A DNA stretch of 46,315 nucleotides from the NCBI GenBank assembly GCA_033557835.1, contig JAWQRO010000253.1:1-46315 (forward strand), read 5' to 3'. Position numbers and translations under genes: made by a program. Shown here piece by piece: positions 23,736-36,249 of this stretch. Positions within the stretch are counted from its first letter, which is position 1. Each line of letters begins with the position of its first letter. The notes beneath the pieces are model-generated. The model was given only the letters and a program-made list of their open reading frames with translations. It did no database searches and was not told the origin of the DNA. This DNA is from Helochares maculicollis. Taxonomy: Eukaryota > Arthropoda > Insecta > Coleoptera > Hydrophilidae.

Positions 23736-26459
23736 GAGAGAGTCGAGTGCGGCCAGAATACCTGGTCTTGCATTGAATTATCGCTTAATCTTGATTGTCC
23801 GCGAGATGAAGAGCATCCGTGTGTAGAAGAGCAGGGAAGAGTTTTGCAAATACTCAGCAACATACAAAGCCGTCAGACATGTTTCTACAGCTTGGTTGAA
23901 AGGAAACCTGCTACCGCGGGAAGCATTGCCCCAGGAACCCGTTTCCCCTCCGAGTTTGTTGCGTTTTCTCGACTTGTCGACGGTAAATCTGCGTTAACCA
24001 AGCAAAATTTAAAATCAAAACTTTTAAGAGTAAGCACTGTAGAGTCTGCGGCGGGCATAGACAATGTAGCCCGTAAGCTGAGCGTAATTTTGACTACCGA
24101 ATGTAAGAAGCAAACGAAGGAAAATCGTTGCCAATTCGCTTGCAGACTTAAAATTTCACGCTGTGAAGGGGGTTAAAACTTCATCTTAAAACGGGGAAAT
24201 ACAAGAATCTGCATTCGTAGCACAAGATCCAACGTTTGTAAATCTTGGCGACGCTAATTAATTAATTCAAACGCTGAGGAACGCACTTGAGAAATTCAGG
24301 AACAATTCAATTCTTGCTCCTAGCGCTAATGAAATAACATTCGCTAGTGGTGTTACCTCATCGGACGAATATTGAAGTTAAATAGAAAAAAAAATAACGG
24401 AAAGGGTAGCCGATAGGGGGTTGGGAGTTTCAGAATTGCCGGATGGGGGTGAGGGGGTAGTAAATGGCGTGAGTCGAATAGATGAGGGAAAACGGAGGAA
24501 AAATTAGACTGAAATCAGTGTAAGAGACGAGAAATAAGAGTGTGGGACTTAAAGTGAAATGAAAGCAAGAAACAGCGGTGATTGGAGCTGAAGAAATTGA
24601 GTGAGAGCCGGAGGAGAGATTGCAGTGATACAATAAATGGATAGAGATATATACGCGAGGCACGTCAACTTAAGTGGTTTTTCTATTCAAGGCTTCGTTA
24701 ATAACCGTAAACGGTTCCATAGTACATTCAATTAAAGCAAAGATCAAAAAGGAAGATAAATAAACATTTTCCTCTGTTCTGTGCTTGTTAGGACAAGCCC
24801 TCTGAAATATTAACAATTCCCACTTCTTTCGGAACCTATCGTATACATACTCATAAAATTTTTAATAACTCGCATGTTCGAAAGAACGGAAGTGGCTTAT
24901 AAGCTATCCATCATCGTCAAGGTGTCAGGGCACTTTTGAGGTAGCGCCGGCGTACTGATAATATGTAAATATCGTCTGTAGGAAGCGAGATACCATCGCA
25001 GAAAACTAGAAATCCGTCACCCGCCCGTACTAGACATGTAAATCAGGTGTTAAAAGGGCTTAAGACGGCGGTAACTGTGAAAAATGAATGTTAACGAACG
25101 TATCAAGCGTGCAAAGAGCTTAAAATGGGTAAAAAGTGCTACAATGTGACTAATATAGGAAAAGCTACATATGCGCTGGATGAAAACCGGAACACCTCCA
25201 TGGCCACTAATTTATTGGTTAAAGTATGCGGGTATATGGAAAGAAAATAGTATGCGAATTTTTTGCTGATTCCATGGAGAAAATGCATATGAGAGCTAAA
25301 TATCGGATAATTCGAACAAGAATTCCCCGCTTTAATTTAAAAATGAATGCTTATAAAACAACAAAATTTGATGCCGCTTATTTTTAGAAGCAGCACTGAC
25401 CTCTCGCAATCCACCAAATATCCTGATAGATTCCAGCGGAGCTGCCCATTACTTCCTGAATTTAATTAAATTCTACTAAAGTTTTGGTGGGATACACTGA
25501 CCTAGACTTGGGAAGGAATGCAATTTATAGTTAACAGGGCGCCATTTGGAATACTAAATAATCATCAAAATGCACAAGAGAGCTCAAGAGGTGTCTACTC
25601 GAGAGTCATTTAAAAGTTTTAACAGTGGTAGAGGTGAAAACCAAGATAGAGGATGGGCCATTGCAAGGGCATTCGTTGGCTTGGAAAATATAGGGGCGCA
25701 TTCGTCGGTTTGGGTAATGCTGGATGGAGGGGAGCAAGGAAGGAAGGTGAAGCACAACATTTCGTATTGTTCTAATTCAAATTGAATCATTTCGTATGAC
25801 AATTGAAAGGGTCTTCTCTATGAACCTATTTTAAGCATTCAAGTTGCTTTATGTGTATAACCTACAATGAACGCTAGACTGAAGGCGAATCCATAGTTTA
25901 AGTGTTTATGAATATACATTAGTTTCAGGCGCGAAATTGTGGAGGATAATATCCAACAGATAGTAGACATTCTGTTGAAGTCATCTTCGTTTACGTTGTG
26001 CTACATTTGCCATTCAAATTTATGCAGGGTGTTAGTTTTGGGGCTTCTAGTTTGGCCATCTAATAGAAAACGGCGCAGTGGGTACCATAGAGCCGCAGCC
26101 ATCGCACTATAAGGTCAAAATGTCTCTAAAAAATCTCAGTTGTTCAAGTTTCTACGTTGATTGCCTCTTTACTGGACGTTTCGGCAAAACACTTGCCATT
26201 GTCAGACGTCACAAATCATATTATTTGCAACAGTGGAGTGACATTTAATTTGAAGTAATCAAGTAAGCAATACATACGACATAGCATACCTAAAACTAGA
26301 GAGGCAGACCGCAGCCATCAGGTCGAAACGTCGAAGTCGAAGCGATAAGTGGAAAATGATAAAAAAAATGGAATATTTTAAGTGTTCTTTTGTCTGTAAT
26401 TTCTGTTTTGGTTCCATAATGCATCGTGTGAACAATTGAGCAAAAATTCCTAGTGAATG
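23736..26459. other. No gene seen
   Basis: A 110-codon forward frame (23844-24176) has a basic product without any motif I recognise and is not called. 24400-24660 is purine-rich with GGGGG runs. 25580-25760 is also purine-rich. 26040-26320 is less AT-rich and unassigned. None gave a transposon protein or RNA gene. Confidence 0.5.
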
Positions 26460-26900
26460 TAACCCAACCGCTGGGCTCTGCTGTTGTTCGTTAGAAATGG
26501 GAACACTGCGCGGCGGTTTCTGACATTTCCAGCGAAAAGTTCAAAAGCGTTGTAAATAAAACGCTCGACTCCAATAAATCCGCTTTGGTAATTATGCTAA
26601 ACAAGCGTTTCATTAGATTTAATCGGCATGGCCTGTGTCTTTACAATGGCCCCAACTTTTATGGAGAGACAGGTTGCTGGCTTTGGCAACCGTCACAATA
26701 CAGGAAAATTGTGTGTCGCGTGTGTTAAGGCCAACTTTGATTGAAATAATTGCGCCGCTAATTTGCCAGCGCTCCGTGATTTTTTAATTGATCTGTTGGC
26801 CGTAATGATTTATCGACTATGTGCAACAGCCGCGCACTCTCTTGTTTGATTGTATAAAAATTATTTTATCGAGATGATTTTGTAATGGACGTGCTTAATG
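26460..26900. promoter_or_regulatory. Candidate conserved non-coding element 1
   Basis: A long block has sustained mixed composition in AT-rich surroundings. It includes TAATCGGCATGGCC, ATTGCGCCGCTAATTTGCC, TTTTTAATTGATCTG and, at 26805-26817, ATGATTTATCGAC. The last contains TGATTTAT, a sequence type bound by Hox proteins with Exd. The same 13-mer recurs exactly in the candidate element at 31.0-31.2 kb. There is no coding frame, and repeated homeodomain cores lie beside non-AT words. This is the strongest of the candidate regulatory blocks, but the call is inference without alignment. Confidence 0.42.
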
Positions 26901-27224
26901 ATGTTGAAATTTAAGTTTTGGGTAAGCTGTATAATTTTTAAAATTCCAATTTTTATAAAGACGCACGTTCATGTTGCCATGTTTTCGTATTATACTTGAC
27001 AAATGTTGTTGAGGTAGAGGTTTAATAAATCGAAGTCATCGGACATTAACATAAATTATAGCACTAGTATTTGATAACTACCAAACTCCCTAAATATTGT
27101 CGCACTAATGATATCATCATATAAAAGAATGAAAGTTCCCGTTATACTAGGTAGCTTAAAGCTAGTACCCAATTAAATACAATTATGATCATTATTAATT
27201 ATTTTGTTCGAGTAGTGCTGGTAT
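26901..27224. other. No gene seen
   Basis: AT-rich linker between two candidate regulatory blocks. A TGAGGTAG word at 27010 resembles the let-7 seed region but diverges immediately after it and has no hairpin. Confidence 0.55.
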
Positions 27225-27370
27225 CGAAGCACGTGATACGCGCCTTTTGAATTATTTTTAATATTATTGCCTGGCTATTCGGCATAATTAGTTGTTAATA
27301 GTGTTTTTCGGAGCGATTTTGCTGGCTTCAATTATAAATGCCTTTGTTTAATAAATAAATGTATTGATTC
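27225..27370. promoter_or_regulatory. Candidate conserved non-coding element
   Basis: The block contains CACGTG at 27230-27235, CCTGGCTATTCGGCATAATT, AGTTGTTAATAG, TTCGGAGCGATTTTGC and CAATTATAAATGCC. The mix of TAATT cores and non-AT words resembles fly enhancers. No coding frame. Inference from texture only. Confidence 0.32.
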
Positions 27371-28539
27371 CGTTTTATTTGTATATCCGTTCGGAACTGG
27401 TGAATCCGAATGGTATACTACGAAACATTGAATTATTTAGGATTTCAAAGTGCATGGCGTGTGTAATGACATCTGAAAGATCCACTAGATAGGAATAGTA
27501 GTAATCAGCAGATATATCTTCTTTAATCCATTATTCGTAATCCTGAAAATGAGTAAATTACCTGAAATTCATGCGGGTTTTAGGGTCCTCTTTCGGGTCA
27601 GTGCCTTGTCTTTAAAAGAGCTGCGACTCAATGTTCCATTGAACGGTTTTAAACATGATATTATGCGTTAGTATAAATGATTGTATATCTGCTGATATTG
27701 CGTTGTAAGACTAAAGTTTTCAGCGACCACATTTTCTCATAAGCAAACGCATATTTTTTAGATCTCTGTATATTTAGTGTAGTAAAGAGGGCAAAACTGT
27801 GATTGTGAAACAAAATTCAACCTGGAGCTTTGACGGCTCTTCACACTTTGAAGGATATTGCATCTCTATTGTGACCTTTTCTGGTATTCCAATAGCGCGC
27901 ACAGAGTTTCGAGCTGGAGTGAAATATGCCACGCGATTGTTATAATAAAATCTGTATTTTCCAGGATTTGCAAGAAAACCAACTTCAAGTAAAATAGTCG
28001 TTAAAATAAAGCTATTGAAGCAAGTATTTTTAGTTAGCTTATAAAACCGAAAGTAGGATTTCATCTGCATATATTTCATTTTAAGATCATACTTCATACA
28101 GTGACTGGAAGGTATTGCGGTTATAATGTTTCTTTTAATGTAAAAATTGTGAATGTGAAAAATGCGGTGCGACTTATTGCAACATTATTAACACATAAAT
28201 TATTATTGAAATATTGCGTTTAAAGTAAAATAATTTAAAGAACTAATTGTATCTTTGTTGTTTTGGTGTTTTCCTTATGTCATATATTTACTACCGTATC
28301 GTATTATAAATGCACTTGAAATTTAAGACAGCGTTGTTTTAAATAAGTCCCTTGTGAAATCATAAATCAATCGTTAATAAATATTACCTTGGACTAAATG
28401 CTTGAAAATTTTACTTTCTAATAAAAAATCAATATTTTAAGCAGTTAAAATTTCATCACATTTTAAATTGTTTGTTGTTATCATTTTCATCATATCGTAG
28501 TTTTCACTTAAGATTTTAGCACATCTTAATTTTTTGTCG
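27371..28539. other. No gene seen
   Basis: AT-rich. A 107-codon minus-strand frame (27774-28097) has no recognisable domain. The sequence after 28120 is extremely AT-rich and leads into the degenerate repeat that starts near 28540. Confidence 0.55.
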
Positions 28540-28960
28540 GTATTTACATTTTTTACCTCCATCTTTAAATTAGGCCTTACTTTTTCCTATAGATTCCACA
28601 TTTTTCAAATTTTAATTTTGTAGTCTTTGTTGTAAGGCATTTTCTAAGTAGGCGGCCGGTCTCCATGAATGCGGAATATTTCTGATTGTTGAAAACTTAT
28701 ATTGTCGCTTTTGTGTTATATTCCAATTTTCAAATTTCAATTTCGTCACAAATTCTGCTATACTTTCTTATAGATGTTATCATCCTTTGTCGCTCTTTAT
28801 GAAGGAGGAATGTTTTTGGATGTCGGAATCTGAAGTTTTACTTTCTAATCTTTTAGTTGTATTTTAGTACGTTATAAATTATAAACTAGACGCTCTTAAT
28901 GTGGAATGTTTCTGAATGTTAGAAGCTTAGTTTGACGCTCTTAATTGGGAGCGGAGCTCG
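28540..28960. repeat. Degenerate tandem repeat, unit ~130 bp
   Basis: Ordered word pairs recur. TTCCACATTTTTCAAATTTT near 28595 matches TTCCAATTTTCAAATTTCAA near 28721. GGAATATTTCTGATTGTTG near 28673, GGAATGTTTTTGGATGTCGG near 28807 and GGAATGTTTCTGAATGTTAG near 28903 are versions of one word. The preceding CGCTCTTTATG (28791) and CGCTCTTAATG (28891) are also related, and CGCTCTTAAT appears again at 28936. A weaker version occurs near 29349-29390. The units are diverged and unequal in length, so this is old local duplication. Confidence 0.55.
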
Positions 28961-30999
28961 AACCGGTTATGTTAAAAGCATAGCAATATAGATTCTAGAT
29001 TCCACTATCGAAAAAATACAATTTGCAATTTTCGACAAATTTCTCTAAGCTCTTCTCTCTAATAAATATAAGCAAGCAATCGGGAGGCAAAGGCCTTTAT
29101 CCTGCAACTGGATTGGCTATTGCCTTATTTTAATTTTTTAAGTGCGTGCAAGAATTCAAGAACTGACGCATTTGTATATATATAAAAAACGATACTAAAT
29201 TGTACTTGTGCCAGCGGCTTAGCGGCCAATATTGCCATTTAAATTTAGATTCTAATTTTTGTCCATATATGTTCTATTTTCTATTGTTTACTTTTTTTAT
29301 ACATTGTGAATGTGTTAGTATTTTAATAGAAAGACTTAATTGTAGCACGTATTGTTCTTGAATGTAAAAACCTTAGGTTACGCTTTAAATATATAAAACT
29401 CTGTGGATGATTTTGTTTTAAGTAGACGCTATTCAATAAGAACAACTCTCGAATCGCCTGTGTTGAAGGCGCGGCTACTCAATTTCGGAATATTAAAGTT
29501 TATTTCATATCGACGAATAGGTTCATTCAATTGTTCAGATCTGAATGTATTATAGTTAATAAAATAGTTAGCTAGTAACTTTTTACTATATTTAAATGTT
29601 TGTTTCTCCCGATTTTTCTGCGTACGCCATATAGTAAATATCTTGCATTCGCACAGTTTTAATTTGTAATATTATATGTGCGCAAGCAAGCAGAAAAGGA
29701 AAGCGACGCACTACGGTTCTAAACCTAAGCAAAATCAAGTAAAACCAATGACAATGACATACAGAATACAATAACAATAGTAAATTTACGATATAATGAA
29801 CTTGTGCAGCGACTTTGAAATATACGAAACCAGTCCTAGTATGTGTAAAACAACAATATACTTCAAAGGGTGTAATATCACTTGAAATCTAAGCCCAGAC
29901 GTGGGGTATATTAACAGTAGCTTATGATTGATTAACTATGCCATTTTTTATAGTTAATTTAGAGGAGTTTAATCCACGGCCGTGGCAGAACCGGTGAAAT
30001 AATTACAAAATGCTCGTTCGGCCTACCGATCTAGATAAAAAATTAATTCTATTAAAAGCAATACAGAATAACATGCATGTATTCATTATGGTGGACTTGT
30101 ATAACGCCCATGTTTTTCCAGCCGCACCTTCGGCCTTTCGGTGTCAACTTTGCTGTTCAAATTCTGAACTCCCAATTCATTAAAGGCTCTCCTTCTCTGT
30201 CGAACGCGGATCGTGACGACTTTCTGCTTGGCTGCATAAAATTGATTAGCTTTTGTTTTCCGTGGATTGTCAAACGTCAATCTCATCTCATTTCAAATTA
30301 CTATTATTTCCCTCTTTCTTCTCAAAGCCACCCCTGTTTTTTATACTCCTCACGCTGAGAATACTGATAAGAGGGCATCAGCGGAAATTGCCGATTCAAT
30401 TTCGAATAGCTCAAATTTTGACGTTATAGCGGTGGCGCCTTGGTATTAGAAAGATTTATTAAGGGCTGAAACCCGAAAGGTTTAACTGAAAATCTAGGCC
30501 ATAAATATGCAAGCAAAACATAGCGATTGTTAAAAGCAACAGAGACATTAGAGCAAAATTTAGCCAGTAGCTGTAAGGGATATTTCGGCGGTAGTCACGT
30601 ACATCATCAGTACAAAACTCTTTGTTCCCTTTATAACCTTAAAAATTACTCACTTAAAAGAGGTCCTGGTAAAGGAAATAACTTAGGGGAAACAGTAGAA
30701 AAACAGCAACAACCGCTCGTTGTGCGTCTATGGACTTTAAGGCTTACGGTTAATAATGGACGAGGTATAGGCGCCTCGTGTGCCGGCGTCGTACAGCGTC
30801 GGCTAATGTGACAAGTAATTTCCTCCATTTCTCATATCTGAGCCGCCCCAGGAACGAGATTACACACAAAAAGCGAACCGTTTACTTTTTTATAACTACC
30901 CCGAGCCACGCCACACACCCCTCTACTTATCGCCGGTATTAACATTACATTTTTATTCAGTGAGGCTGTATGCATGTGAGCGATTGTGGGAACGGCTTA
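28961..30999. other. No gene seen; unassigned denser blocks
   Basis: 29000-30070 is AT-rich with nothing recognisable apart from an outlying copy of the preceding repeat near 29350. 30080-30300 and 30600-30960 are less AT-rich, with overlapping open frames on both strands whose products I do not recognise. They may be outlying parts of the regulatory block that follows. Confidence 0.45.
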
Positions 31000-31215
31000 A
31001 AATCGCGTTTTAGATTTGTTTTGCGTGCCATTTATTGTGCCGAAAATGTCATGATTTATCGACATGGATGGCCAAAATGATACACACACGCTCGCGGGCC
31101 CCGGAAAAACGCACCATTAAAAGTTATATGGAGAAGAATTTCCGACCTTTTGTGCTGTAAGACCACAATCTCCCGGCGCTTCGCAGTTTTTGCAAGCCTA
31201 AAATGTTTGTTGGTG
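31000..31215. promoter_or_regulatory. Candidate conserved non-coding element 2
   Basis: Mixed-composition block with GCGTGCCATTTATTGTGCCG, ATGATTTATCGAC at 31051-31063, GGATGGCCAAAATGATAC, a GGGCCCCGG tract and GCACCATTAAAAG. It shares the exact 13-mer ATGATTTATCGAC (TGATTTAT core, Hox/Exd-like) with the block at 26460-26900, and GGCC words lie nearby in both. No coding frame. This pair of blocks could be related regulatory elements. Inference without alignment. Confidence 0.42.
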
Positions 31216-32963
31216 TTTCTGTTGCGATAAGAATTGATATTTTTTTGCGGAAATATTAGAATGTTGCCGTTGTAATAAAATACTATTTATACAGAAGGAG
31301 CAGTTAACACAATTTTTTAGAGTGGCTTTCTAGTCTGCATCAAATTTCGGCATAAGCTTAGATGTGTTCTCCTGATACATATGATGTGGCCAGTCAAATG
31401 TGTGAGAAATGTTTAGCAAAAAAGACATTGTATTTGTGTCTGCGTTTTGATGTCATATTGTAAAATATATTTCTCGTGGCATCTTGTAGCTCACTCACTG
31501 AAATGTTCAGAAAAATTGCATGGCGCAACGGCTAAATATTCACAAGTTCGTTTATTGTAACTAGAAAAAAGATATTACATCAATCATATCATTATTGAAA
31601 TATTCTATTATGCGTTTGTAAAAACTCGCGAAATATTATGCAGTATTCAATATGAATAAACTATGGAATTAAGCACAAGGATCGCAGTGCTAAGACGCCA
31701 TAATGATCAGGCGCAGCTAAAGATATGAATCTTATCAAGAATAACCATAGCGACAAATGTAGTCCATTTGAACTTGTACAAAAGTACCAATATCAAGTCA
31801 GAGAGGAAACCGACAGAAAATCCGAGAATCCAATTCGATCGAAGGTTGAGTGAACGAGTACCGTTACTTCATAAACACCTTAAAAACTAATGAAGCGGAA
31901 CTAATAAAATAAAAAGAGATGCAGACGGCGCTAATGCAGGCATACCTTACGGTAATTTCATGAAATGATTAAAACAAATGGGAACACTTAACAAGGTAAA
32001 TGGATACGCAAAGCGAACTTTATAATATAAAAGAGAATTTCAAATAACTCCAGGATAAAATTTACAAAAGGCGAAAGAGCTCAAAAAGTTTATTAAGCTC
32101 GGACTTCAGACGCATTTTCTCTTTGGAATGGCTATTTTGTTAATCAAATCTTTTGTTGGGGCCGGAATTTTATCAACTCTGAAAACTAAAAGGCAGAGCA
32201 CGTGTTAAAATGTTACCAGCAGATAAAATAATGTTTTCAACGGCCCCTCTTCCTTTTCCTTGTATACAAGCTGTGATTTACACCTTTAAACACTGAACAG
32301 AACTTCAAAAACGCATCTAAATTAAGTTTTGACGCTCGAAAGTGCTTCATATCTATTTTTAATTTGCTTCCATTTAACCATACTCGAATAAGTTGTTTAT
32401 TTTCTGTACGGGGTTAGATAAGACCCCTTTTATCCTGGCTATTTGTAGCACTTTTTAAATTACCTGTGTAGGATTTATCGCGACTTTTTATCTCGTTTCA
32501 AGCAGTTGATATGCTTTACCTTCTTACTGCATTAGAGAGAGCTGAAGGCTCAAACACATTTCTTCTGTGGCTTGACTTTGTGAAATTGAGGTCGAAATGG
32601 TGTGTGGAAATGTTGACCATGGGGGTCAGTGAGTGAATATAAAACACCATCGTATGCATATTATTTATAGTGTATTGATATGAAATATTAATATTAATTT
32701 ATACCAAAGATCTTTGTTTGTACAATGCCGCCTCTACGGTTTAATAAGATCACGTATAAGAATATTCCATATCTTCAAATGGAAAAATCGGCGTTTGAAT
32801 ACCCTTTGAAGCATGCATATTAAATAATCAGTGATAATAAAATATTATATTCCAATCCGCTCTCTTGAAATGATGATAGAGCATGTTTGTCAATTAAAAT
32901 TAACTAATAGTGTTTTCTTGACTAATTTAATGCGACTGAGTAATTGGATCGTGTTGATCCAGC
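31216..32963. other. No gene seen
   Basis: AT-rich with a short frame piece at 31761-31778 that reads SPFELV, a word also found in retroviral-type integrases, but with no other integrase motif. No gene or RNA recognised. The end of this stretch, from about 32880, shows weak similarity to 33410-33517 and may belong to the duplicated unit described next. Confidence 0.5.
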
Positions 32964-33082
32964 AAACTGCTGCTAAATGCAAGTTATTGTTGAGGTCACC
33001 ACTCCAACAAATTATTTCATATTTATTTTCGTTGTGGCAGTATCGCAATTTACAGAGTGAAAAAAATCATCAATAATTCTGC
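32964..33082 (+). repeat. 119-bp duplicated block, copy 1
   Basis: This block aligns without gaps to 33518-33636. By hand count there are 18 differences in 119 positions (about 85% identity). The best-kept parts are AAACTGCTGCTAAATGCAAG, TTGAGGTCACCACTC (AGGTCA is a nuclear-receptor half-site type word) and GCAATTTACAGAG. Flanks are clearly less similar, with only short shared words. The pattern suggests an old ~550-bp tandem duplication whose core has been kept better than the rest. A short open frame crosses copy 1, but the equivalent frame is not needed to explain the conservation. Confidence 0.85.
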
Positions 33083-33517
33083 AGAATTCATATTTTGAGC
33101 TAAAACACAAAAACAATTCATTTATTTCGTTGCGAAAATTTAGTGTTTGTTTTTAATAATTTTAAACTGAATAGCGAAAACGTGGGGCTTCATATTATCG
33201 TCGCAACTAACGAAAATATGAATTAATCAATTCGTTTTATTAATTGTTATTTTAAATCATAGTACAAAACAACAGAAATTGTTCTCGCCCTCTCAGAATG
33301 GTCGCGTAATTTGAAGAAATGTTGAAAGAAGTGGTTTGATAAATAATTTCATTAATATCTCGATGATTTAGACCTGCTGTTGAGTGTATTTGGCTATATT
33401 TTTCCTATCTTGCTCATGTTTGTTGCGTATTATTTTTAATAATATTTTACGGAGTTACATCAAGATAAACACTTTCTTAAATACGTTTAATTAAGCGATA
33501 CTTTAATTGGATTCTGT
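33083..33517. other. Spacer between duplicated blocks
   Basis: AT-rich, no gene seen. Short words just before each core (TTTCTT.A.TA, TTTAAT.AAGCGA-like, TAATTGGAT) are shared, as is a GCTCATGTTTGTTG-like word (32880s and 33413). They indicate that the duplicated unit is longer than the conserved 119 bp. Confidence 0.5.
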
Positions 33518-33636
33518 AAACTGCTGCTAAATGCAAGTTATAATTGAGGTCACCACTCTAGGAAATTATTTTATATTTAATTTCGCTGTGGCGATAATGC
33601 AATTTACAGAGAGAAAAAAGTCACGGAAAATTCTGC
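33518..33636 (+). repeat. 119-bp duplicated block, copy 2
   Basis: Direct repeat of 32964-33082, same orientation, offset 554 bp and equal length. Differences are substitutions only. Beyond it similarity drops to scattered words, such as TGAATA.CGAAAA (about 33169 and 33754). The frame that is open through copy 1 is not obviously maintained here, which favours a non-coding role or neutral decay over a protein. Possible duplicated enhancer or fragment of a longer tandem repeat. Confidence 0.85.
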
Positions 33637-36249
33637 TGTGCATAATTTTTTAATTCCAAAATAAACAGAACCAGCTAAATTCATCAAACAATGTCCAATT
33701 AATTTGTACCGCTGCGCAAGCTTCATATTTATTTTTCTTTCAGTTAATTATTGAATAACGAAAATGAATTTATCTGTACCACAAAAAAACGGCCCAAATT
33801 ATACGAGTAGGATTAAATGCCCATTATAACAATATTTTATAGTTGTTGCATACAAAAATCATATATGAAGGTATTTCTAGAAGTGAGTATTTTCATCACA
33901 ATAAGTATGTTTCCAATATTTTTCAATCGTAGTTGCATTATATAAAGATGAGGAAATCGACCACGAAACCGCGTAATTGGTTATTGTTGCGAATAAATTA
34001 TAAGATACATAATATCAATTTAGCTGGAATAGCTTTGGATTTTTTCTAAATTGGAGATAATGACATACACATCGCCATTAATTATACAACGATTGAAACT
34101 TGTTTACGATCCTTTTATCAAAACGTCAACATTACACATGTTTCCTAAAGGTCAGCTGTTTTTTATTATTATTTCAGTTTATATTTTTGTTTTATGGCTC
34201 GTCTTACTAGTCTCTCCAAAAGTCACAGTATAGGGATTCCTCTAATCCCAAATCAGGTTACCATTTGGAAAATATACAGTATACTAATTATGAATATCAT
34301 TAACAATGAAAAATGTAATAAAGTGTTCAGCGAAGTTTTTTAGCAAAGCATTTTGTGCAATAGATTTAAATACACATTCATTAGGAGCCTACGCTCATTT
34401 GCAAACAGCAATAAACGTATTCAACTTGATACGCAGTAACTCAGCAGGAAAATAACAAAACTATATACGTGGCTGCACAAATCATGATGAAATTTTTGTA
34501 AATATACATACAATACGCTGTAATAATCCCTTTGCTCCATTAAAAAAAACCAATTTACAATAGATATATTGAACGTTTATCTAATCTAATCATTTCATTG
34601 TCGCGAGAATAATACTAAGAAAATAGGCGACATTCGTTATGGAAATTGTTCGCGCTGGTTGCAAGAAAAAATAATTCTCATTCTTATTATGGCCACCAAT
34701 AAAAAATCCCTCGGCCCTCCAGGCTGTAAAACTTGTTTATTAACTACATAGAGACCATTAGAATTAATTGCGGCAGAAATAAAACGGAAATAAAATCTGG
34801 AAATGGGCACACTTACTTTTGATTTTCTTTTTATTTTGTAGTAGAATCCTTTTGGTATATCCATCATCTTTATAGTCACTGTCTATTTGAAGAAAAAACA
34901 AACACTGAACAAAAAAATAAAAACGAAAACAAAACTAATCCTCACTTCGTTACATGAAAATAGAGGAATTTTCAACTGGCACTGTCACTTGTTTGGGGTG
35001 GTTTTTAAATCATTTTAGTAGCGCGGGGCGATCTGTACATTCGGAAGTACATAACAACGAGCGATGTCTCTACAATAAACCGCGTAGTACGTATGAACTA
35101 GACAATCGCTTGCCACACACTGAAGGAAGATTGTTGGGAGTGAAAATTTTACGAACGCGACGATTTGCGAGCTGCTCCGAGCGCCGCCGACGGAGAAGCC
35201 CCTAACTAATCGCGGTGGGGCAGATGCACACACACCGCTCTGTATTGTCGGAGAGTAAGGTACCCCTTATGCTTCAGGGTGGCTATTAGTCCTCATCATG
35301 GAATTGATCGGTGATATAATTGTGCTTTTATGAATGCATATTGCTTGTCTGGAAATTTTTGTTTGAATTTTTTAGTTAACGCTGAGGACATTTCTACCCT
35401 TTATGCCCCATTAACTTTAATTCTCCGCCCTGTTGATTAATATACCCCCAAGGTAAAGATTTATCCCATTACGGATTACTTTTAGGAATGGTTCCATAAG
35501 TTGAGAATCTGCGCTAACATCGACACTAAATATTACAGATTTTCTTCATCAATTTTCGTGTTCCCATTTAATAGCTATTAAACAGTGTAGTCGCTTAATC
35601 GTAAGAGAGTAATATGGGGCAGTATTTTCTGGACCACACGCTGTTTCCTATCGTAAGACAGAGTGGTAGTATGAATGGCACAAGTTCGTGTTGACCAAAT
35701 GGATGCTCAACGCCTTGAGCTTTTCCAGACTACTTAGCTGCATATGGCTCCCTTTCAAGTACCAATAGCGACCCCATTTCCATCAATCTTTTAGTGGAAA
35801 TCCAATCCAACAATGTGGAGTCCTGACATCCTAAATTAATAAAATATTCAGTGATTCTCCTCGTCCCTACCTTGTAGTTTTATGTAGTCGTTGCTCTTTC
35901 AGTTTTCTAGCATAGTATTAGTTCACGTTTTTTTACAATATTAATAATTTGATTAAATTTTATAATCGATGCCTTGTTTGTTTTTTAGCCAAAATAGCGC
36001 AATCTGATGTTTAAGAAAGAACAACAGGAACAAAGCTTAAAAATGTCCTTGTAGTCTCAATGGAAAGATTGCTGTATAAACATTTATAAAAATTAATATG
36101 TGAATGCCTCAAACGTACACTTTAGCTTAGAAAAAACTTCTTTTAGAACTGCTCTTTAGCTAAAATTCAATATAAATCGGGGTGTTAGACAATTTTATGT
36201 TGGTCATTAGTTAATTTCAAAACAATAACTAATGATTTCCATTTGTCAA
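33637..36249. other. No gene; candidate element at 34630-34870
   Basis: 34630-34870 is a mixed-composition block with GGCCACCAATAAAAAATCCC, GGCCCTCCAGGCTG and TTAGAATTAATTGCGGC, resembling a regulatory element. 35000-35250 is CG-richer with open frames on both strands and an unknown product; a promoter or decayed transposon cannot be told apart. The remainder is AT-rich and shows nothing. Confidence 0.42.

Noticed and set aside
23844..24176. 110-codon forward frame with a basic product
   Set aside because: Composition is slightly protein-like, but no motif is seen and it directly follows a periodic array that keeps frames open.
27005..27030. TGAGGTAG word resembling let-7
   Set aside because: Matches only the first eight bases of let-7, then diverges; no precursor hairpin.
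28945..28975. tRNA B-box-like GGTTCGAGCTCC on the minus strand
   Set aside because: The T-stem cannot pair and no A box or acceptor stem lies at the right distance.
31761..31778. SPFELV codons, as in Ty3/gypsy or retroviral-type integrase tails
   Set aside because: Six residues only; no DDE core, protease or reverse transcriptase nearby.
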